DNA from: Panagrolaimus kolymaensis
Lineage: Eukaryota; Nematoda; Chromadorea; Rhabditida; Panagrolaimidae
Assembly: GCA_028622995.1 (NCBI GenBank)
Contig: JAJQJQ010000049.1
Span: 558,001 to 622,000 of the forward strand
Direction of reading: 5' to 3'
Length of the DNA: 64,000 nucleotides
Part shown: piece by piece, positions 22,900 to 35,500 of the stretch
How the letters are laid out: each line of letters opens with the position of its first letter
Position numbering within the stretch: position 1 is the first letter of the stretch
Program-made: the position numbers and the translations under genes
Notes under the pieces: model-generated
The model's input: the letters and a program-made list of their open reading frames with translations, nothing else
Told to the model about the DNA's origin: nothing
Database searches by the model: none

Positions 22900-24232
22900 T
22901 TAAGTGTTTGGAACATCTGAAGTAGCAACGGTAGGAGCTTCTTGTTTAACTGCAGCAACCATTGGAGTTTCAACAGGTTCTGGTTTGACTCTAGCATTTG
23001 GACCATTTGATGTATTCATTGTAGTTGAAGATGCTGCAGCATTAACTCTGTTGGCTTGAGCAGGAACGAACCATTCATCGAAGAAAGTTTCATGCAATGC
23101 TCGAAAATTGATACCATTTGGATTACCATCGTTGCGAGCATTATCAAGATAAGCCATGCAATGTTGTTTGAGTTCTGGAGCATCCATCGTAACAGAAAGT
23201 GCAGCAAGTTCATGAACGGTGGCATGATTAATCATATCAGCGAAGGTTGAATCAATAGTGCTCTGAAAATGATACAACTTTTTATAGAATATAAGGTAGT
23301 AAACTTGCTTTAAGATCATCATAACCGTATTGTTGAACAAACTTCGAAAGTTGGATGAGTTCTTGAACCTTGAGTTTTGGAAGTGGATATCCATGAGCGA
23401 ATGCAACAGCAACCTTGACAATTTCGTATGGAAAATCATTGATTTCGAATTCACCGGCATCAGAATTGAAAGTCGCATTGATGTTGGAGAACTTTTGAGG
23501 AAGAAGCAATTTATGGACCTAAAAACAAAAACATTACTTCATATTTAACAAATAAACGAATAAATTTACCTTAATTCTTTTACCTTCAACGATCAAGACA
23601 TCAGCAGGAAGGGAGTATTCAGCTGCATATAATTCTTCTTTAACAGTAGTGAGATCGACCGTGAACAAAGGTTCCTTTTCTTTTGGAATAATCTTGAATG
23701 TTCCTTCAACAACGATTTCCATCCATCCATCTTTAAAATAATGTTGAGCGGGATCACAAATAACTGCAGAATTGAAGATATTAATACTATAACTACTAGA
23801 TTCTCCATTGTACAATTTAGAAATTTTCTTTGAAAAACCAGCAGATGGAATAGTGATAGTGTAATCAGCTTGAACAGTGTGGTCTTTAGGATGATGAAGA
23901 TTTAAACCAGCAAAAACGGTACGACTAACTCCACAGTACGTTGTATAAATAGAATATCGAAGATCAGGGCATCCATCAACTTTGCAATAAGGGCTTCCAA
24001 CGTGTTCAGTACCTTCTTTGATCTTATAATAACCTTTCGGATTTTTCAATGAACCGATGAATTTATAAATTTTTTCCTAAAAATTGCAGGAGTAAAACCA
24101 AAAGAAAGAGAAAAAGAAAAAACAACTTACAATTACAGGTGATCGACCACGTTTTGGAGGAGAAGGAGCATCGTCTTCAGTAGTAGTTGCAGGACGCTTT
24201 CTTGAAGGATCAGATTCTTGATCATCAGACAT
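22900..24232 (-). CDS. MATH-BTB protein B, with putative SUMO sites and a GC-AG intron
   Basis: Four exons: 24232-24131, 24076-23570, 23518-23309, 23262-22900, 393 residues. A basic, proline-rich leader (SRKRPATTTEDDAPSPPKRG) precedes a MATH domain (YFKDGWMEIVVEGTFKII) and a BTB domain (HKLLLPQKFSNINATF, FEINDFPYEIVKVAVAFAHG). Exons 2 and 3 (169 and 70 codons) match gene A (168 and 70). The third intron begins GCAAGT instead of GT: gene A has GTAAGT at the same place. The tail contains RVKPEPVE and AAVKQEAP, two psi-K-x-E sites, and ends DVPNT like a truncated version of the gene A tail. Cullin-3 adaptor role is known for the family; targets unknown. Confidence 0.88.
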
Positions 24233-24991
24233 GATAAATGCTTTAGCGTAAGAGCTGAAAAAGCAAATGTTTAGAAAAAGTAAACAACAACAACAACAAA
24301 ATAAAATACGACAAGGAACACGATCGAGAAAAAATTACGGCCATTCTTCGAGAAAAAAAGTTCGCGCCCATTTTTAAGCTCTTTAAGTTCGAATTTCGGA
24401 ATCTATTGTAAACATACGAAATGTTTTCGTTTCAAAATCAAGAAAAAATATGAAATTATAGCGTAACGATAAAAATGATGGGAAAATTTTCAAAACACAA
24501 CCTCGATAGTTTACATTATTAGTCTTTTTTTAGAATGTTTAGTTTCCATCACATCCATAAATCTTTGTCTGTCTGTAAATTGTTGAATATCATTGTTATG
24601 GCTTTGAATTGAAACGCGTGATATTTTTTTTTATAAATCAGCAGTCTTTTTATAACACTAATGTCAAAATGATATTTCGAATGATACTGACTTTATAATT
24701 TTCGCAAATACTCGTATTTCGTTCAAAAGCAAATGTTTGATAAAAGGTAAAAATTATTGGGTAAACTCCACTAATAAGACTAGCACCTATCTTCAATTAT
24801 CATATTGCTTCCAGATATCATTAGCTGTCAAAGAAGCTTTGTAAAATCATAAAGTAACAATAGTCGCAAATATATTGGTAGCAAACACCTTTAAAAAAAG
24901 TGAAAGCATGAGTGAAATGGAAATCAAAAACAGTCAAACATTAATAAACATTTATTAAACTAAAGAAACATAATACATAAAAACAAAGAAA
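24233..24991. other. intergenic
   Basis: Promoter of MATH-BTB gene B and 3' flank of gene C. No gene seen. Confidence 0.45.
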
Positions 24992-26142
24992 TCAATAATA
25001 AGGACAACATTCAGTGGATGTAAAATAAAAGGCTTCTTTCAAAACTTTCTTACAGAGATCATTATCCAATAAATCAAAATCACAAACAGGAGCTGATTCT
25101 TTAACACTTTGGACCAAAAATTCTAAGCATTTCTTTTGAAGTTTACGAAAGCTTCCAATGAGTGATCCATTAGCAATTTGACAAACAGTTGAAGCTGTGA
25201 TTTCTTTATCAAAATATTCTTCGAGTTCTACCTATAAAACGACAAAGTTAGAATAGGTTTAGGTTTAATAAACTTACTTTGAGATCCTCCATGTCATACT
25301 TGTCAGCGAAATAAAGGAGTGAACAAGCATTTGCGACGGTTATAGTTGAAGATAATCCACGATCATAACAAAATTCAACAGCTGCTTGAACAACTTCTGC
25401 ATCGAAATCGGTGATATAAACTTTGTTATCAATTGATTCTCTCATATTGGATTCGAACATTGCATCAAAGACAGGTGATTGAGCTACGAGAACCATTTTA
25501 TGAGCCTAAAATTTTTGGTTGTAAACATATATAGTGAAGACATAAACCTTACTTTGACTTCTTTTCCACCAGCAACAATGGTAATATCTTTATCATTTCG
25601 TTTCCATAAACGTTCAGCCATTCGACATGTTCTAGCATTCGGAGCTTTGATAGGATGAGGTTTTCGAATGATGAAGATTCCTTGAGCTTTGATGATAAAT
25701 TGACCATCGACGATAAAATTGTTTGCAGGATCGAGAGCTTCTTCTAGAGTACAAATTACTTCGGAGCAAATGTTGTTTTCTTTATCATAAGTGAACTTCT
25801 TGTTTCTGATACAATTTGCAGATTCAATAGAGAATGAAAAATCAGCTTCAATTCTTTCATTTGAGACGATTTCAAGGCTAACTTCAACATCATTGCTTCT
25901 TGATTCATCATCTTGACCAATACAAAGACAATAGTCAATACCATACGGAACATTTTCAATTAGATGAGTTGTATATCGCCATGGCATAGTTTCTAAAGCA
26001 GATTTGAGTTTTTCTTCTGGAACAATCCATCGAGATGCTATAGGAATTTGGATTTCCTAAAAAAAAATTTTTGTTAAACATATGAAAAACTAACAAGAAA
26101 ATAACTACTAACCTTGAATGATTTGTTTGATGATGAATTCAT
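24992..26142 (-). CDS. MATH-BTB protein C
   Basis: Four exons: 26142-26113, 26056-25553, 25505-25278, 25231-24992, 333 residues. Exon 1 is only ten codons (MNSSSNKSFK). The MATH half shows CTLEEALDPANNFIVDGQFI and IKAQGIFIIRKP; the BTB half is canonical: AHKMVLVAQSPVFDAMFESN, VYITDFDAEVVQAAVEFCYD, LLYFADKYDMEDLK. A BACK-like helical end follows (ITASTVCQIANGSL...CLEFLVQSV) and the protein ends in a Cys/Tyr-rich tail (STECCPYY). Exon structure equals that of gene D at 42282 (10, 168/176, 76/79 and 80/75 codons), so C and D form one subfamily and A and B another. Likely Cullin-3 substrate adaptor. Confidence 0.9.
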
Positions 26143-26865
26143 TTTCTTTGTAAAATTGAGCTAATGACCAAAACAACAGCGACGAAGATGAAAAACGTGT
26201 AAAAAAGTGAAGCTTGATTTTTTGCTTTTTGCAACAACAACAAAAATTAGGATGGAAGAAGCAAGTAACTGCATTGAAAAACATGCGTTGTGAAACATTG
26301 CATTCATTCAAACTATTCAAATTTGCTTGAAATTTTTTTTGATGTTTGCAAATAAAAGTTTTTTTTGTTCATAATTCTAAAGGGTTTTTCTGAATACATA
26401 TTTTACAAGCATTGGAAGTTTTTTTAATTTTTTTTGCAACATTAACAAAGATGCCTATGGTTTGTAAATGTGGACCTTTGAGGTTAACAATGTTTGACTC
26501 CAGAAACATTGTTGTTTGTTGCATTTTTGGTTTTGGAAATCAAAGTCTTGTTTTTTTCGTTTTTTTCTTCTCTAAACGGAATCCGTTAAAATTTTAAAAT
26601 CTTTATTTAATAAAAAAAGAGAAAACGAGAACGTCCTTGAAACAAATAAACACAAGACAAAACTAAGAAAAAAAAGAATTATTTCGGGAGTGGCTATATT
26701 CCCAAGGCCATCATCATCTTTCATTAAGAAAAAAAAGGAAGAAAATCAAAATCAAAGTTTTAAAACTTTCTTTTATTTTATTTTATTTTTCTTAAGTTTT
26801 CTTATTTGATTTCAGTGGATCCTATTATCTTATTTTCTCCATATCAAATTTATTTTACTTTGAGG
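26143..26865. promoter_or_regulatory. divergent intergenic region
   Basis: Separates MATH-BTB C (-) from the nuclear receptor (+). TTTCAG at 26811-26816 lies 49 bases before the receptor ATG and could be a spliced-leader acceptor. No other element recognised. Confidence 0.35.
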
Positions 26866-28649
26866 ATGGAAGCCACCAATAATGAGCCACCAGTAGCTTC
26901 AATGTCGTCGCTGCCACCATTGTTGCAAATTCCACCAAAAAAGCCATCAATTTTGGAAGCTTTATTAAATGCTAAAACTCCAATAATTACTACTACTGCT
27001 AAATTTTTATTTAAATCTGAAATATCTGAGAATGATAATAATAATTTTAATTCTTCGTTAATACCTTTTCCAATTTTATCATCCCTTTCACAACAACAAC
27101 TACAACAACACCACCACCAACAACCTTCGAATACAACTTATCCAGTGACAGCAAAAAAATATATTTGTGCTGTTTGTAGTGATGCTAGTCATGGACAACA
27201 TTATGGAGCTTATAGGTTAGTAGTTACTTTAACCTAAAAATGGGTGTCTATGGTGGCACTTTGAAAAGTGTAAAAAGTAAAACAACGATAGCTTTTATGT
27301 TTTTGTTTGTTTTTTTCAGTTGTGAAGGATGTAAATCATTTTTAAAGCGAACAGTTCGTAGAAATTTGCAATATCAATGTCGATGGAATAAAAATTGTGT
27401 GGTTGATAAAAAGCGGCGAAATCGATGCCAATATTGTCGATATATTAAATGCCTTCAAGTTGGTATGAAACCTGAAGGTGAGTTCATTGATGCTAAACCT
27501 TTAGAGACATTGGTGGATTTTGAGAATAGTCGAATAATTCCATTGTTTTTTGATTTTGAAATTGATTGAATTTAGTTTCACGATATTAACGGAGGAGTTA
27601 AAGTTAATTTTTTTTTCTCTTCAGTAAGCTACAAATCCATTTCTTTAGCAGTTCAGGAAGAGCGAAATTATCGTGAAAGTATTGTTGCATCTGCTTCTGC
27701 TTCTGCTCCTCATGAACATCCTTCTAATCATTTTGAAACCAATCCTCCTCACCAATTCCATTTATCAAATAATAACTACCTTCATCAACCAACAACACCA
27801 TTTCCTAGCAGCAACCATAATCATCCATATTTCGAAAATCATCATCATTCAGAAAATTTTCATGAAACAGCTACTGCTGCTGTTGCACATGATTATGTAA
27901 TCATGGATGAAGAAGATGAGGATACCAAAGAATCAAATTTTGTTGATGAACGTCCATTGATTATTGATTTTTTGGAAACCGCTGAATTGAGATTAAATAT
28001 TGTAATAATTTTTTTGTTAGGGTTTTTTATATGATCCAAATAACTAAAATGTTTTTTAAGGGCCCATTAATGACATACGATTCCATGAAAAATTCAATCA
28101 TTCAATGGGCTAAAGATATACCAATATTTTCACAACAAACTAAAATTGATCAAAGTTTATTGTTACAAAATTGTAAGTTTATTTTTTCAAGTTTAGGATA
28201 GCGATCAGACATTTATTTTATAAACATTTTTATTGGTAATTGGATTATTTAGGTTTCAATGATTTATTTGCTTTGAACGCAGCTTTTTATTCGATAAATT
28301 TTGAAGAAAATATGTTTCATTTAAATTTGACTGGAATCAATCAACTTTTTAATGGGTTAAAAATTGATATAATTGAATTTAGTATTATTAAAGCAATATT
28401 TTTGTTAAATCCAGGTTCGTCTCTTTCTTTGCTCTAACCAAAACCGAAAAAAATGCAAGTGTTTCAGAAGTTGGAAATCTTCTTGATCCAAATTCAATAA
28501 AACATGAACGTTTAAAAGTTTGTGAATTCCTTGAAATTTATTCGGATCAAAGAGTCGGTGATTCCATTGAAAATCGATATTTGAAAATTATGTTAGGCAC
28601 AATAAATTTAAGACAAATGTGTACAAATTGTTTCATTTTACAGCAATAA
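26866..28649 (+). CDS. nuclear hormone receptor (RXR/HNF4-type DNA-binding domain)
   Basis: Six exons: 26866-27215, 27320-27477, 27625-28001, 28061-28172, 28253-28414, 28468-28649, 446 residues. The N terminus is Pro/Gln/His-rich. The C4 zinc-finger DNA-binding domain has cysteines at 101, 104, 118, 121 and 137, 143, 153, 156; the P-box is CEGCKS and the sequence continues FLKRTVRRN...[14 protein letters not shown], then AVQEERNY in exon 3. A His/Asn/Ser-rich hinge follows. The ligand-binding domain is compact, with [20 protein letters not shown] (helix 3-5 signature). The stop TAA lies inside the AATAAA at 28645-28650. The donor after exon 3 (GTAATA) is weak. Ligand and orthologue not determined. 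Confidence 0.88.
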
Positions 28650-28839
28650 AACTTTCATAAAAATTACTATAGTTTACAACTACCTAAGATCCTCCGTCTA
28701 ATCCAAACTCTGCAAAATGTTAATGGAAAAAAGCTTTAGCATGTTAAAAACCGAGAAACAATAATCACAACAGACAACTTTATTTTAAAGTAAACAAAAA
28801 CTTAACAAAATTAAATAATCCACCATTTACCTAATTATT

Positions 28840-30003
28840 TCAATCCACAGCTTCTTCAATTCCAACTTCAATTTCTTTAACATTTTGATGAACATCGATC
28901 TCGGTTGTTTCATAATCATTTTCAATCTTTGGTTCTTTAGCATTGTGATTATTGTATTCTTTATTATTCAGATTCTTTCTTTTACGTTCAGGAATCACAG
29001 TTAACAGAGCATTCTTCCAATCTTTGGTTGAATCATAAGTAGCAAGGATATCAAAAACATGGTTGATCGTTAGCACCTAAAAAAGTCAATGGTATTCAAA
29101 CGTTTACATAGTGGCAAAAGAGAGACATACTTTTCGTGAATCAAGCTTTATATTTTCTTCAATTGGTAATCTTGCATGAGCAAAGCCTTTCTCTTTTGCC
29201 ATACCATAACATAGCCCTTTATGATGATTGTGATCAACAAGTCCACCAATGATGTATACCTTTGATTCTTCCAGTTCTTCCAAAACATTTTCTGATTCAG
29301 CACAGAGGTATACGATTTCAGATTTATCAAACACTTCATCAATTTTACCAGATTTTATATGCATATCCCAATTTAGAAAGACACCAATAGGTTTCGCAAT
29401 CTGAAAGTTTAGATGTTAAACATGTTTGCGAAATAGCAAGAAACTCACAGTTTGCACCTTTTCACCAACACCACAAGCATAAAGTTGAAGAGGATTAGGA
29501 TTCTTTCGATTTGTAGAATAACAATAACCAACTTGAGTTAAAGCATTTTTGCTATCAGCTAATACCATATACTAAAAAACAACAACTTTCATATATTCCC
29601 AATAATCCTTTAGCAAAACAAACAAACTTACATCAAAGAAATCCAAATCGATTGCAACCCTTAATTTATTCGTCGAACAAGCCATAGTATATTTTTGTGA
29701 TTTAGGTTGAAATGTTCCATCATCTTTCTGTTGTCGCTTTTGAAGCTTTCGACGTTCCTTCTCTTCTTTACGTTTAATTGGACGTTTTTCAAGTTTTTCA
29801 GCTAATCTTTTTTGTTTTCTCCATTGACCTTTTGAAATTCCAGTTAACTTTGCTTCATCCCATGATAATTTACAACAATCAGGATATGATGATGGATCTT
29901 TTGTTATAGGAGCTTTAGGATTTGAATGAAAACCATTTTTTTGATGTAGCTCAGCTGAAGCAGAAACATTTGATGATGATGGAGGAGATTCTTCTGATGA
30001 CAT
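28840..30003 (-). CDS. trmt10: tRNA (guanine-9-N1) methyltransferase, TRMT10 family
   Basis: Four exons: 30003-29632, 29571-29449, 29400-29131, 29076-28840, 333 residues (human TRMT10A 339). After a Ser-rich start come a Lys/Arg-rich helix ([20 protein letters not shown]) typical of the family, then the SPOUT fold: [51 protein letters not shown] (residues 215-227, with Asp221 at the site of the conserved catalytic aspartate) and [16 protein letters not shown]. The enzyme methylates N1 of purine 9 of tRNA with S-adenosylmethionine. No mitochondrial presequence is seen, so a cytosolic/nuclear TRMT10A/B-type role is likely. It is head-to-head with mrps-18B. Confidence 0.93.
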
Positions 30004-30457
30004 TTATTTTGAAGTTTTTAGAAAACTAAAAATGATGTAATAGATGAAGATGGATGAAAGTTGCTGCTGAAAATAAAAAAGGGTTTGATTGAAAAAAATT
30101 TTTGTGTTTGATAGCACTTTTTGGCTTTATGCGCCTTATTGACAGAGGCTAAAAGTTGTTGGAAAAAAAGTTTTTAGATTGAATTTTCCAAACTTTGCAT
30201 ACTTCTTCTTTTTTTTTTGTTAGCTAATTTCTTTTAAGCTCTGTTAATTTAATCTAATGGATTTTGATAAACATATATTCCTTTATGTTATGCCCAAACT
30301 TTGATTAGATTGTTAAAATATCGCTTTGTTTCTCGTTCAAACACCTTTTCATTGTTTTGTTTAAAATGTCTAAGTTTGAAGCGTGCTTTACTTGTTCGTG
30401 ATTTATCCATTTTTGTGTTTTCATATTTTCCCTAACCTGTTCGCTAATTTTCAGATC
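30004..30457. promoter_or_regulatory. bidirectional promoter of trmt10 and mrps-18B
   Basis: 454 bases between two divergent start codons. TTTTCAG ends at 30454, four bases before the ATG at 30458, consistent with a spliced-leader acceptor. No other motif is certain. Confidence 0.4.
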
Positions 30458-31485
30458 ATGAGAAGGTTTCAAGCTTTGTTACTACCATCTGTAAATCAAA
30501 TTCCTCGTAATTCTCTACGATTTCATTCATCTCAAGAAACGGAAAATATTCAAGAAATTGCTCAAATCAAAGGAATCGCATACAATGAAGTTGAAAAGAA
30601 GAGAGACCTTTATAAACCTGAACATACTTTGGAAGAACAAATCAATTATATGAAAAGTCAAGGCTAGTTTTTTTGATTGCTTTTATAGCACATTCGTTTG
30701 TGTCTTTGTTCTAATATTGTTCCAATCCAAAGCAATGATAGAGAACGTGCCTCCTTATTTGTCATATCGGTTTTGACAAAGTTTATGAAGACTTTATTGG
30801 CACAGGGGCCATCTGAGCTTTGGTTTTCTTGAACATATCTTTCGATTTTTTGTTGTTTTGATGCGATTCTTATGATCATTTTTTCAGTTTATCAAAACAC
30901 TTACAAAGGTCTTCCTATTTATAAATGGTATCGTCGTAACTTCAAAGGTCAATACACCATGCAACCGCCACCAAGAATGTTTTGTATTGATAAAGAAGGA
31001 AAATTCAATCTCAATCATGCATGTCCTGTTTGTCGTGATGAATATTTGTTCTTTGATTATCGAGTAGTTCTTGCTTTTATGCTTTTCGTTTTTCAAATCT
31101 ATGTTTGTTTTGTTTTTAGAATCCTGATTTGATCAAACAATTTCTTGAACATGGAACTGATTCACCTATGGAAATTCTCAAAACTGGTCTTTGCCGTGAA
31201 CAATACAAACTTCTACAAGTTCATCTTTTGAAAGCTAAAGAACATGGAACATTACCATTTGCTATCGAATTTCGTTACTTTAATTACAAAACATATTATC
31301 CAAATTGGAAAGGAAAGCAAACAAGTGAATATGATGAAGAAAAGATTCCATCTCGTACTAAATCAGATTTGTATGAAATGCTTCCTGATCCTTTGGTTGA
31401 ATTTCCAACTCATAATCGTGATCTTGGTACTAATTGGGATGAATGGTGGGAACGACATGATAAGTTTGCAAGAAAAGCTAAATAA
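30458..31485 (+). CDS. mrps-18B: mitochondrial small ribosomal subunit protein bS18 (MRPS18B type)
   Basis: Three exons: 30458-30662 (or -30656), 30888-31063, 31120-31485, about 248 residues. A mitochondrial presequence is suggested by the basic start (MRRFQALLLPSVNQIPRNS). The bS18 core shows YKWYRRNFKGQY, ACPVCRDEYLFFDYRNPDLI (CPVC at 114-117) and TGLCREQYKLLQVHLLKAKE, matching the MRPS18B pattern PVWADYRRN...CPICRD...FRNVKLLEQF; a Trp-rich tail follows. It is a component of the mitochondrial ribosome. The first intron carries a SINE copy; its donor is either GC (AAG|GCTAGT) or a weak GT six bases earlier, both in the same phase. AATAAA at 31588-31593. Confidence 0.9.
30679..30828 (+). repeat. 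tRNA-derived SINE, copy 1, within mrps-18B intron 1
   Basis: From GCTTTTATAGC at 30679 to about 30828 this matches the reverse complement of 33043-33208. The region from CCAATCCAAAGCAATGATAG onward is nearly identical over about 105 bases. The head (TAGCACATTCG ... GTTCCAATCC) is a diverged version of the A and B boxes seen clearly in copy 2. Confidence 0.75.
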
Positions 31486-32510
31486 TTTAGATATTTTATT
31501 GTTTGTTTGTTTGATGTTTTTTTTATGTACTGTTTGATTTGATTTATCTAGGAAATAAATGTAGTAGGATTTACTTGTACTTGTGTTAATAAAAGTTGTT
31601 GATTATGATTAAAGCAAAAATGTAAACAGAATGTGTGAATTTTAGAAGCATTCAAAAAGATTTTGTTGCAAGAAAGTTTGATTTTTTTTTTCAAGGGAAG
31701 AAGAAGCATGAGAAAAAAGGTTTCCGGTTCAATCTTCCATTTTTCGTTGATTACCAAAATTTATATTTCAAGACCAAAAAACTGTTTGAACTAATCTTCT
31801 TTTTCTTTTCTTTTTTTGTTTGCTTCCCAAGAAAGAAAGAAACTAATCAAGCAAGCAAACAAGCATGGAAACAGAAACATAAAAAAAAGAAAGAAGCATA
31901 AACAAGTAAGTGTGAAATTTTTGAAGAAGAGAAACGTCGGATTATCCGTCTTATCGCAAATTTACTACAAAAATTTATTATGGATGGACAACAAGAAATG
32001 ACCAATGATGGATGGATGAACCACCAATACTGACTGAAACAAACAAACAAAAAAAAGATAGAAAAAGCATTTTTTTTAAAGTGGTTATCTCCTCATTTTT
32101 TTTCGATCATCCATCATCATCATCGCCACTCTTCTTTAAATAAATAAGGTGGGGTTATTAGCCGCTGCTTCATCTCCTGTTTCTTCTTCCATTGCTACTT
32201 CTTTTTTTTTTCTTCTTCGACTTCTTCTTGTTGTGTGTGTTTTGCTTTTTCATAAAAGGAAACCTTAAAGGTGAAAAGGTTTTTAGTTTCATTATTATTT
32301 TTCATCCATCTATCCATCCATCGAGATTTTTTTCCTTTTATCCATCCAACTATCCTTTTTCTATCTAAAAAAAGGTGTCGAGAAAGAAGAAGATTTTGAG
32401 AAAGGGAAAAGGAAAGAAAAAATATCTCTGATCCACATCCATCCCTAAAAAAGTTGAAACAAAAATTAGTGCAAATATTTTTTTTGTAACATCACGAAAA
32501 AAAGTAAATT
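31486..32510. other. intergenic
   Basis: The polyadenylation signal of mrps-18B is at 31588-31593. The remainder is AT-rich with CCATC repeats near 32300-32350 and 32430-32445. Open frames here (31635-31901, 31816-32001) are Lys/Phe-rich and unsupported. Confidence 0.45.
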
Positions 32511-35500
32511 ATGGTTTATTTTGGTGGCGGATATGGTGATAAAAAGAATAATTTAATAAATATTTTGTTTTATTATTGTTTATTATTATTATTAAGTTTA
32601 AATTTAAATTCCATTAATGCAGCAATTATTCCAACTTCGATTAAAGTTAATATTGGAATGTTTCCCCCGCCTATTCCTTCATCACAAGGAGGAGGAAATC
32701 GACCAACATCATCAGGATCTGGAACATCTGGACCATTGCCATCAACATCAGGATCAAGTTCATCAGGATCAGGAACAACAATAAATAAATTTACTGTTGA
32801 TCCAGTTATGGTTAAACAATTAGTGGTGGGAAATTTACATCAAATTCAACAGGTTTGAGTTTTTTCATTTATTCTTTTTGTGTACTTTTTTTGGGCTTCC
32901 TTGATATTTTATAAAAGTTTTTACGGTAAGCACATCGTCTGCTTTTAAAATCTAAAAAATATGTTTATGTTTTTTTAATTTTCTAAAAAATAATATTTTC
33001 ATGTTTTTTACTTAATTTTCTGTGAAAAATAAAAAAAAATTAAAAAAACCAAAGCTCAGATGGCCCCTGTGCCAAATAAGTCTTCATAAACTTTGTCAAA
33101 ACCGATATGACAAATAAGGAGGCACGTTCTCTATCATTGCTTTGGATTTGAACCTTTTTTTAAATAATATTTTTAACCAACGGCGCAAAACCACTGCGCT
33201 ATAAAAGCATAAAATTAAATGTGCTTTAAAAAGGGGGTATTTTATTATTTTCAAATAGAGTGTTTTTGCTTTTTTTCAATTTTGTTGATAGAAATTTTCT
33301 AAATTTGGCATTGCTAAACTTTGCAACCACCAAAAGAATTCATATTATTTTTTCATTTTTCCTCAAATTTAAGGGCGCCTCGATGACCGCTTCCGTTTCA
33401 TTAATCCACGATCATGGATATTACATGTTAGTGGATACTCCATCAGCCACAGATTTACCAGCAAAAGAGCAAATGTTGCGAGGAATAAATGCAGCTGGAA
33501 TATATCCCGGACAAGTTCAAATGGTTTTAACTTCTCATGGACATCCAGATCATACAGGGCAAGGAAATTTTTTTCCTAATTCTCGACACTTTTTTGCTTC
33601 ATATGAATATACAGGAAATAATTATATTAAAACTGAATTATATAATGTTAGTTTTTTCTTTCATAGTTGCTCGGAGTCTTGAGATGAAAAAAAATTGTTT
33701 TTTAGCAAGATGAAATGAAAGTAACTCAAAATATTGAACTTTGGAACACTCCCGGACACACTAATCAAGATGTCAGCGCTATAGTTAGAAATACTCCGTG
33801 CGGAGTTATTGCAGTTGTTGGTGAGTATGAAGCCTATATAAAACATATTTTTATCGTCTAACTAACTTTGAGAAAAAGCTTTCCATAATGGACGCTAACT
33901 ACCGTAGCTATTTTTTTTTCAACAAAAAATAATGAATGGTAAAAGTAAAGTTGAGGGATATCAAAAAATTTTCATTTCAAAATATTTAACCCGAAAATTT
34001 GAATCGGCCATTTTCCAATAAACAAAATTTTAAATTTTTGTAACCCTTAATAAATTTTTTCTCTCGATAATAACTTCCTTACCATTTTTTCTTTTATGAT
34101 TTATGAAAAACTACCTTAAAAGGTTCAAATTTCTGTTCTCTTTAACATTTTTTTGTTAATCATTTCTAAAGCAAATACATATGTTCCCTTTTAAAAACAG
34201 GTTATTAAAAAATAATAAGCTTATTTTTAAAAAGCATGATGTCCACTTTTTTTTGAACCTTGTGTTTGTTGTGTTTTAAACTTTTTTTTCTATTTTGTTC
34301 AGAAAAAAATAGAAAGACCAAAACAAGAATCTTTATTTTATTTTTTTGGTTATTTTTCTTGAAAAAAAAACTTAACTAATGCGATCTCCCCAACCCAAAA
34401 AAAAAGTTTGTTTGAAGTAAAGCAGCTTATTATTTTTTTTAGAGAGAGCGCTAACATATTTTTTTTTGCTTGATATTAGTTTTTTTTAAAAAAGATTATA
34501 ATATTATAATTTTTTTAGGAGATTTATTTTATTCTCAATCCGATGCAGCTGGAAATTCCAGTGATTGGATTAAAGATGCATGGAATCCAGAAATTGGGGA
34601 TCGATATCGAGCTAAAGTTATTTGCGCAGCAAATTGCATTGTTCCAGGCCATGGACCAGTCTTCAGGTTTGTTAGTAGCTTTTTTTTAAATTTTCTGAAT
34701 AAAATTCTAAGCCTCGCTTCGAAGAAAATTTTCTCTAATATTTTTTTGAATAAAACCTTTGAGTTTCAAACACGAAAAATATTTTTATTATTTAGTGTGA
34801 CTGAAGAAATGCGAAATCGTTTTAATTGTTCTAATCCTCAAACTTCTCCACCACCTCCAACCATGGCTTCAACAACTATCCCAACAATTCCAATTAGTTA
34901 TACAACACCGCCGCCACCAATGTTTATGACTACTACCATTCAATCACCAATAGCAGAAATGATGACAACTCCTCCACCACCAACATATATTGTTCCAGAA
35001 ACTATGGCATCTCCATCTCCTGCTATTATTACATTACCTCCAATGCCACAACAAACCCCATCGCCTATGCCATACCAACCAACTCAAGGTGGTGGAGGTT
35101 ATTCAACAATAGATTATCCAACTCCTCCACCATATGTTGATATAAATAATAATCAAATTGATAATTCAAATTCATTTCAATATGATACTATAGCTTCCTC
35201 GACTATCACACCACCAATTACTCCATCGCCATATGTAACAGTGGATTATTGGCAACAGCAACAACAACAAAATAATCAACCCCAACAATTAAATGATGAC
35301 TTTTCTCAACCTCCACCATATTTACCAACTCCAGCTCAACAAATTCTTCCAGGTGGAATTAGCTCTTCAGAAATCACCGGAATTCCTCAAACCGCGGGAT
35401 TAATGCCAGTGGGAATAAATTTTCCACCACCTGGAACAATGATAATGCAACAACAACAAATCCCCTTTGGAGTTGCATGTGCAATGCCATGTTCCGTACC

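Noticed and set aside
33140..33208. Genuine tRNA gene on the minus strand
   Set aside because: A and B boxes are present but the arms do not pair as a cloverleaf, and the non-tRNA body shared with another copy points to a SINE.
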